A program made the translations under genes and the position numbers. A DNA stretch of 64,000 nucleotides from Temnopleurus reevesii (lineage: Eukaryota > Echinodermata > Echinoidea > Temnopleuroida > Temnopleuridae): assembly GCA_036244855.1 (NCBI GenBank), contig BQKZ01000051.1:34669-98668 (forward strand), written 5' to 3'. Under the pieces are notes generated by a model. The model worked only from the letters and a program-made list of their open reading frames with translations, did no database searches and was not told the origin of the DNA. Each line of letters begins with the position of its first letter. The stretch's first letter is position 1. Below, piece by piece: positions 58,831 to 64,000 of the stretch.

Positions 58831-60560
58831 GGCAGGCAAACGTTATCTACGTTAGCCAAGCGTGCCTTTTACGAATGCATGCAAATACGGATCATATGAT
58901 GGATACGATTTTGCTGAGAATATGTTTTGTAAGCCAATGTGGCAGCGGGCAAATTAAAGGAAATGAAATAACATGTATTACTTATAAACCACATTTCATT
59001 TTAAGGGCAATTGTTTTAGAATAAAAAAAAATAAACACAACAAGATGAAAAAAACACGACGTTCTAATGCCTCTCCTTTCCCCCAACGCCCTCATATAGT
59101 AAAATGTATATTCGGGGAGTATGATGATGGGGAAATATACAAGGGTAGAGTTCAAATTTCAAGGCGAGACAGATCATCCTATGACTTTTACACCGATTAG
59201 AGCGTACCTCGAAATTCAATAAACTTGCCAGACTATAATTAAACGATGAATCACCCGCCTTCCGAACAAAATCATTGCTTATTTAACGGTTTGTTACCTA
59301 AGTTTCAACACGACAGGAATATTTACTGACAATTATGCGGTATCTAATTAATCTATGTAAGGTTTCAACTCTACAAAACTCTGATGATGGCGGTTCGTCC
59401 ATATTTTCTCTTGGGACAATCCGTTATTGAGCACGTTATCCGGCCTCCCGAAAATAGTGGATTATCGAAATTGGTAGACGGAGGTCTGTGAACGAAAACA
59501 AAAAAAACCAGTGCGCATATGATATGCGCAGCAAATGTTGCGCACATCTGATGCGCACTCGTTTGATATCGTCCCCAGTTGTCCTTCCACCAATTTCGAA
59601 AACCCACTATTATAAGTACTGACGTTGCATGGACGCAGAAAACATTTTGTAGCTTAGAAATGTATTTTAATTTGGATATTGTAATCCGATAAGTAGCTTA
59701 ATTATTCGTTAGGGTAATCGTGTCCACAGTGGCATTTTTAGCTACAATCTCGATGTTAAGTGTCCCTGGACACTAAAATATAAGGAATTAAATTAATTAA
59801 GGAAAACGAAAAGCGCCTATCTACCCCTTAAAGATTTGCATAGTAAGTTGTTCATTATGTAAATCTTAATAGCTTTCATCAGAAGTGAATTCCACACAAT
59901 ATAATTTTGCAGAAGATTCTCATTAGATTAAACAAAATTTTGAAATATTTGCCACACATCGTCAACGGGAAGGTTGTCACAATGATGTTATTTCCATGAA
60001 TACAAAATTCAATGGACTTAAAGTTTTTGAAAACTCCCAATGTAGAATGAATAAATTAAACATGGAATGTAACAAACATGCACAAACACATCGAAAAGTT
60101 TACAGTATACATATACAATTTTCTTTTAAATGTTTAACTTCATTTCAGACAACTAGCAAAGGATTCGTAAATTTATAGATGTTCCATAACCACATCGATC
60201 ACATGACACTTATATAAGAGGAAAACAATTGGCCAACAGTTGGCTGGGTTAACCCTTTTACCCGACTCTGTTTGCAGTATACATATTTTGTGGAATGAAA
60301 ACACTATTATAAAATTCCCACTATCAATCATTCTTTATAACAAGATTAAAGGTGCAGAAGAGGGGAAATTTCAATAAAAAAAATTTCGATCCAGAGATTT
60401 ATTCACCATCACAGGGGTCAACTAGCCAAGGCATGATTGATTATTCGAAATATTTGCCCTGGAAATTGCGAATTTATTTATTCAGGATGTGTTAAGGTAC
60501 AAGGGTAAACTAAAATAAGGACACTTTACATCCATTTGGGCGTGTATAATTCACTTACAG
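58831..60560. other. No supported gene; TGCGCA array at 59512-59557
   Basis: Frames of 60-79 codons only. The TGCGCA hexamer recurs at 59512, 59525, 59539 and 59552. Confidence 0.4.
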
Positions 60561-60806
60561 ATTGCATTTGTTTTGCTGTTTCTCATTGCAATGGTTTCGT
60601 ACAGCAACAGAGCTACCCTGGTATTTTTAACGAACTCGACAAATCCAGAACCACTTGTTAGCAACTTACATCGAAGTATTAACTATAGCCTATTGAGGAC
60701 GAACGAAATTGTCTTCCCTATTATCATGTTGATAAAAAAAAACACGTGTTGCAACTCTTCAGTAGAGAGACGAGGATTTTTTTTCCTAATCATGAAGCCA
60801 CTGTGA
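60561..60806 (+). CDS. Candidate exon of a type II membrane protein (partial)
   Basis: After the possible acceptor TTCACTTACAG an open frame reads IAFVLLFLIAMVSYSNRATL, a single hydrophobic anchor, followed by a luminal-type stretch with the sequons NST and NYS and, later, NSS. The frame runs to TGA at 60804-60806; a possible donor TTCA|GTAGAG at 60761/60762 would end the exon earlier. A short anchor followed by glycosylation sites is the layout of Golgi type II enzymes such as glycosyl- or sulfotransferases, but no catalytic motif is present, so the function stays open. No start codon upstream of the anchor is in frame before a stop at 60516, so a preceding exon would be needed. Confidence 0.3.
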   Translation: MAFVLLFLIAMVSYSNRATLVFLTNSTNPEPLVSNLHRSINYSLLRTNEIVFPIIMLIKKNTCCNSSVERRGFFFLIMKPL

Positions 60807-60869
60807 AGGCTTAAATGATTTTTTTTTAATTCCTATGCTCTCAGTGCTTATTTAGCCACACATGAAATG

Positions 60870-61120
60870 ATAACTTCAAATTCAAATTCAAATTCAAATC
60901 ATTTTATTTTTCAATTCTTGTGATAATTCAAATAATACAGTCATAAATGATAATGGAAATAACTAATATGACAAACGAAATGAAAAAGATAGAGGCCAGC
61001 GGAGAAGCGAGGCTTGTTAAGAAGGCTGGCCCCTAATAATTACATTAATAGTTTATACACGATAAAGCATACACATAAACTTACAGTGGAAGTAGGAATA
61101 TATCTTAGCCCTTTATTTCC
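60870..61120 (-). mobile_element. Possible retroelement 3' end with TTCAAA tail
   Basis: TTCAAATTCAAATTCAAATT (60876-60899) then ATCATTTTATTTTTCAATTC, the form of a minus-strand non-LTR tail. No coding part seen. Confidence 0.35.
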
Positions 61121-61301
61121 GATATTACAAAGATAATTTAATAAAATCAATATGCAATATTAGAACGTCGTACAAAAAACTGGACATAGTGTAAATTGTG
61201 TACAATTCATATGCGAATCTAACAATTCGACTTGAAGTTGAACAGATCTTAACTTGTAAGTATTGTAGAGAGTAGGTCGGCTCGTGTTGTATAATTTTGA
61301 G

Positions 61302-61470
61302 AGGTGTTGTTAGAAAATTGTAGGAAATCGTAAAATTGAAGTTAATCGCATGCACCTACAAAAGTTATGTATCTATTGCGCGCAGACTGTACACAAATTA
61401 AAGCGCATGTTTTAAGTTGCTACTTACTTTCAGTTGATTTGCAATTGGTCATAAGTTTTTAACAACACCC
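61302..61470. mobile_element. Foldback MITE family H, copy 3
   Basis: AGGTGTTGTTAGAAAATTG mirrors ATAAGTTTTTAACAACACCC. Confidence 0.7.
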
Positions 61471-62443
61471 GTATAGTAAAACGATTCAACTATGCAGTAA
61501 CATGTTTCAAAATGTATCCCAGTCGAAACGAATTTAAATGTTTATTTGCAGTATTGTCTACACGTCGTTTTAAATGAATAACACGCCAAATTGAATTTTG
61601 ATTCAGCCGTTCTTCTAGCTCTATCAACTTTTAGGATTGTACCTAATATGCGTGATTCGAAAATAGAGACATCATTAAAATCAGTATTCCGTCAAAACAG
61701 CTATTTATAAGGTTCACATGCACAGAATTGAAGTGATAAATCAAGTGACGAGGCACACGTACCCACAGCCGACATTTACATGCTACAAAAGAAAAAACTG
61801 CTAAACGCAACAAAAAAGCTCCCACCCCCTCCTTCAATTGAAACAAGCATGATTTTGTTAATGGCGAAGTGTCTGATAACCAGATGTGCCGGTATTATTC
61901 ATTTATCGACTATTTGCTAAGACTGTGTGGAAAAAAATAAAATAATTGATTATACTATGACTGAGTTAGCTATGCTAAGACAAAAACGCTAATTTGTAAA
62001 CATCGGGGGATATTATGTACATGTATATATGATGGTCCTCAACGTATATTGCCAACAAAAATGTGGCTACTATTCAGACAGTCATTACATATTTTGCGCA
62101 AAAATGGAATAATTTAGGGGAGAAAATGATGTAAGCCTTAACTTCGGACGTGCATTTTCGTTAAAGATAAAATTATGTAATTTGGCAGTAAAAATATATA
62201 GAGTGATAGGATAGAGTTAATTCATTTATAACATCAAACAAAATTTGCCCATTTGTTTAGTGTACAATTAAGGGAAGACATGTGTATATTCGTTCACAGT
62301 GTGAATAGTCGTCGAGAAAGTACGAGGCGCGACATTATGCAATAAATCACACCGCAAATCGGTGTTGAATTCATTTGAATCAATTAGCGTCGAGTACTTT
62401 CCTTCCAAAATTGCACCGTTTCTCGGAATACAAAGTGTCCCTT
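61471..62443. other. No gene seen
   Basis: AT-rich, unassigned. Confidence 0.4.
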
Positions 62444-62874
62444 AATTCGGGGGATCGACTATAGTTGTAAGCTTTTCGCCGCTAGAGAGCGTGGATCAAA
62501 TGCTTAATTTTGATTGGTCCACCCTTGACCTGACCTGGCGGGTATCGATTTCCGGTTGTGACGGGTACTTCCGGTATAAATTACATGCGCCACGTTCACT
62601 CTTTGATGCATCCGAGTTCTGTGGTTTGATGTAATCACCAAAGCAAAGGAATGTTACAGATGATAATGAAATTTGGTTTCAGATTGAAGTGTCCGTGTAT
62701 TGTATAACTGCGAAAGGAATGAACGTGGCGCATGTAATTTATACCGGAAGTACCCGTCACAACCGGAAATCGATACCCACCAGGTCAGGTCAGGGGTGGA
62801 CCAATCAAAATTAAGCATTTGATCCACGCTCTCTAGCGGCGAAAAGCTTACAACTATAGTCGATCCCCCGAATT
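62444..62874. mobile_element. Near-perfect 155-bp inverted repeat element J
   Basis: Left arm 62444-62598 and right arm 62720-62874 are reverse complements with two mismatches that I can find, around a 121-nt loop. Ends AATTCGGGGGATCGACTATA. The left flank makes TTAATTCGGGGG, as in family I. Confidence 0.95.
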
Positions 62875-62932
62875 GTCAAATTTCTTGTGTTTTTCGAGAA
62901 GGACCAGTATATATATCGCCTATTTGATGACG

Positions 62933-63275
62933 GTATTAAATTGGCAACGGAAAGGATTCAGAAATGAATGTGTAATGAGCTGATGTATCCACAAGTCGCA
63001 TGCATAAATAGATATATGTACGAAACTAGCAGAATATTTTCAGCCTTCGCTTAGTTTGAAATGCCAACCAACCGTTATCCCTAGTGAACGCGAGAGGGAT
63101 TGACCGCCAGCGGACACGAGGCATGATGAATAAAGCTCGAGCTGGTGTTGTGCGTGGAGTGCAATTTCGCATTTGTTTTGCAAATGAGGCGTGGTGTTTG
63201 TGAAGATATCGATGCAAGGCGTTTTTTTTTTGTGGGGGAGAGGGGGGGGGGTTATAATTTAGCCGTTTCATGGAG
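62933..63275 (+). mobile_element. MITE family C, copy 3 (truncated)
   Basis: GGAAAGGATTCAGAAATGAA, GAGCTGATGTATCCACAAGT, and a shortened right part with a G run at 63242-63250. Confidence 0.6.
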
Positions 63276-64000
63276 GATCTTTTTTTTTTTAAAAGCTATG
63301 AAATACGCTTTGATTTGCTATGGAAAAAGCGGTATGTGATATTCATAATGCAGGTCAGAAAGAAGATTAATTCTAAAGCATGATCTAATCTAATTTTCTG
63401 CTTTCTATGTGCATAAAAATGCACACACACAAAAAAAAAACGCAGTGTGTACATTGGTTACTTTTTGGTTGTGCTTGTTGTAAACTGTGAATCAAAAATG
63501 CGTAAATCAAAAGTGCACGCTGCTTAGTCCAGTTGATGACTCAGTGCGCTGATAGTGTCCACCTATATTATCTTCATTGACCACACAAGGACTGCATAAC
63601 ACTGAACCTTGTATAACATGATTATGCTTGCCCTTCTGATCGCGCTTTTATCAGAACACAGAATCCTTAACTGAACTACACTCTGCTGAGCATAGGTACC
63701 GATAGAAAGATTAACCTATTGCATACTGGAATAGGCATATTCATGTAGAAAGTATTAGAAAATTCCAGAATGTCATAATCAATTAGTTAACGCTATACAT
63801 TTGTTGGTTGTTGATGCAAAGGTCTGGGGAAAAATACCAATTTGTTAGCAAATGGTCGCACAATTTTAGCGTAGGACTAAATAAGTGGGAAAATGGGAAA
63901 TTGTGATAAAAAATAAGGAATTTTAATTCAATAGATGTAGGTCAAGGTACAAATATTGAATTTTCATTAAAAAATATGTCTCAATGAAATTGAAATGCCA
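63276..64000. other. No gene seen
   Basis: AT-rich, nothing recognised. Confidence 0.4.

Noticed and set aside
61792..61811. 20-nt micro-exon with ATGTCGGCTGTGG before GTACGT on the minus strand
   Set aside because: Too short and without partner exons.
1..64000. CRISPR arrays, bacterial operons, phage or viral genes
   Set aside because: No spaced identical repeats, Shine-Dalgarno-led gene strings or viral proteins; the composition and repeats are animal nuclear.
1..64000. Autonomous transposons or retroelements with coding capacity
   Set aside because: No reverse transcriptase, integrase or intact transposase frame is present; only non-autonomous elements and possible 3' ends.

Overview
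The window looks like nuclear DNA of a regular sea urchin; the species is not determined. Three things support this. There is one intact gene for a secreted Gly/Gln-rich C-type lectin of the larval spicule matrix class. There are tRNA-headed SINEs with trinucleotide tails of a kind I associate with echinoids. There is also a very dense load of short inverted-repeat elements and microsatellites in AT-rich, intron-like sequence. Five single Ns and one 61-N gap mark it as draft assembly.

Layout. 1-2.5 kb: MITE fragments, a threefold tandem repeat and purine microsatellites. 3.1-4.3 kb: ATC and AATC arrays. 4.8-5.7 kb (minus): the spicule matrix gene, with a CpG-rich upstream region to about 6.0 kb. 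6.9-12.1 kb: duplicated blocks full of MITEs and one SINE. 13-26 kb: more MITEs, a 1-kb tandem duplication, the gap, and an inverted duplication. 26.6-30.7 kb: long microsatellites, including a 1.6-kb TCA-rich satellite. 36.2-37.8 kb (minus): two splice-flanked exons that encode the C-terminal part of what looks like a neuropeptide precursor. 38-53 kb: mostly repeats, SINEs and tandem duplications. 53.3-60.8 kb: several further splice-flanked candidate exons on both strands, the best being a start exon at 53324 (plus). 62.4-62.9 kb: a near-perfect 155-bp inverted repeat. The remainder holds dispersed repeats or nothing I recognise.

How things fit together. The only complete, recognised gene is the spicule matrix lectin, whose product would be secreted by skeletogenic mesenchyme into the biomineral matrix. 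The exon calls elsewhere rest on splice signals and an open frame only; they are not shown to be expressed and have no cDNA support here. A unifying theme of the non-coding part is that several unrelated inverted-repeat families end in TTAA and so look like piggyBac-type non-autonomous elements. Four of the five single Ns sit exactly between two homologous copies, which points to unmerged haplotypes or unresolved local duplications in the assembly.
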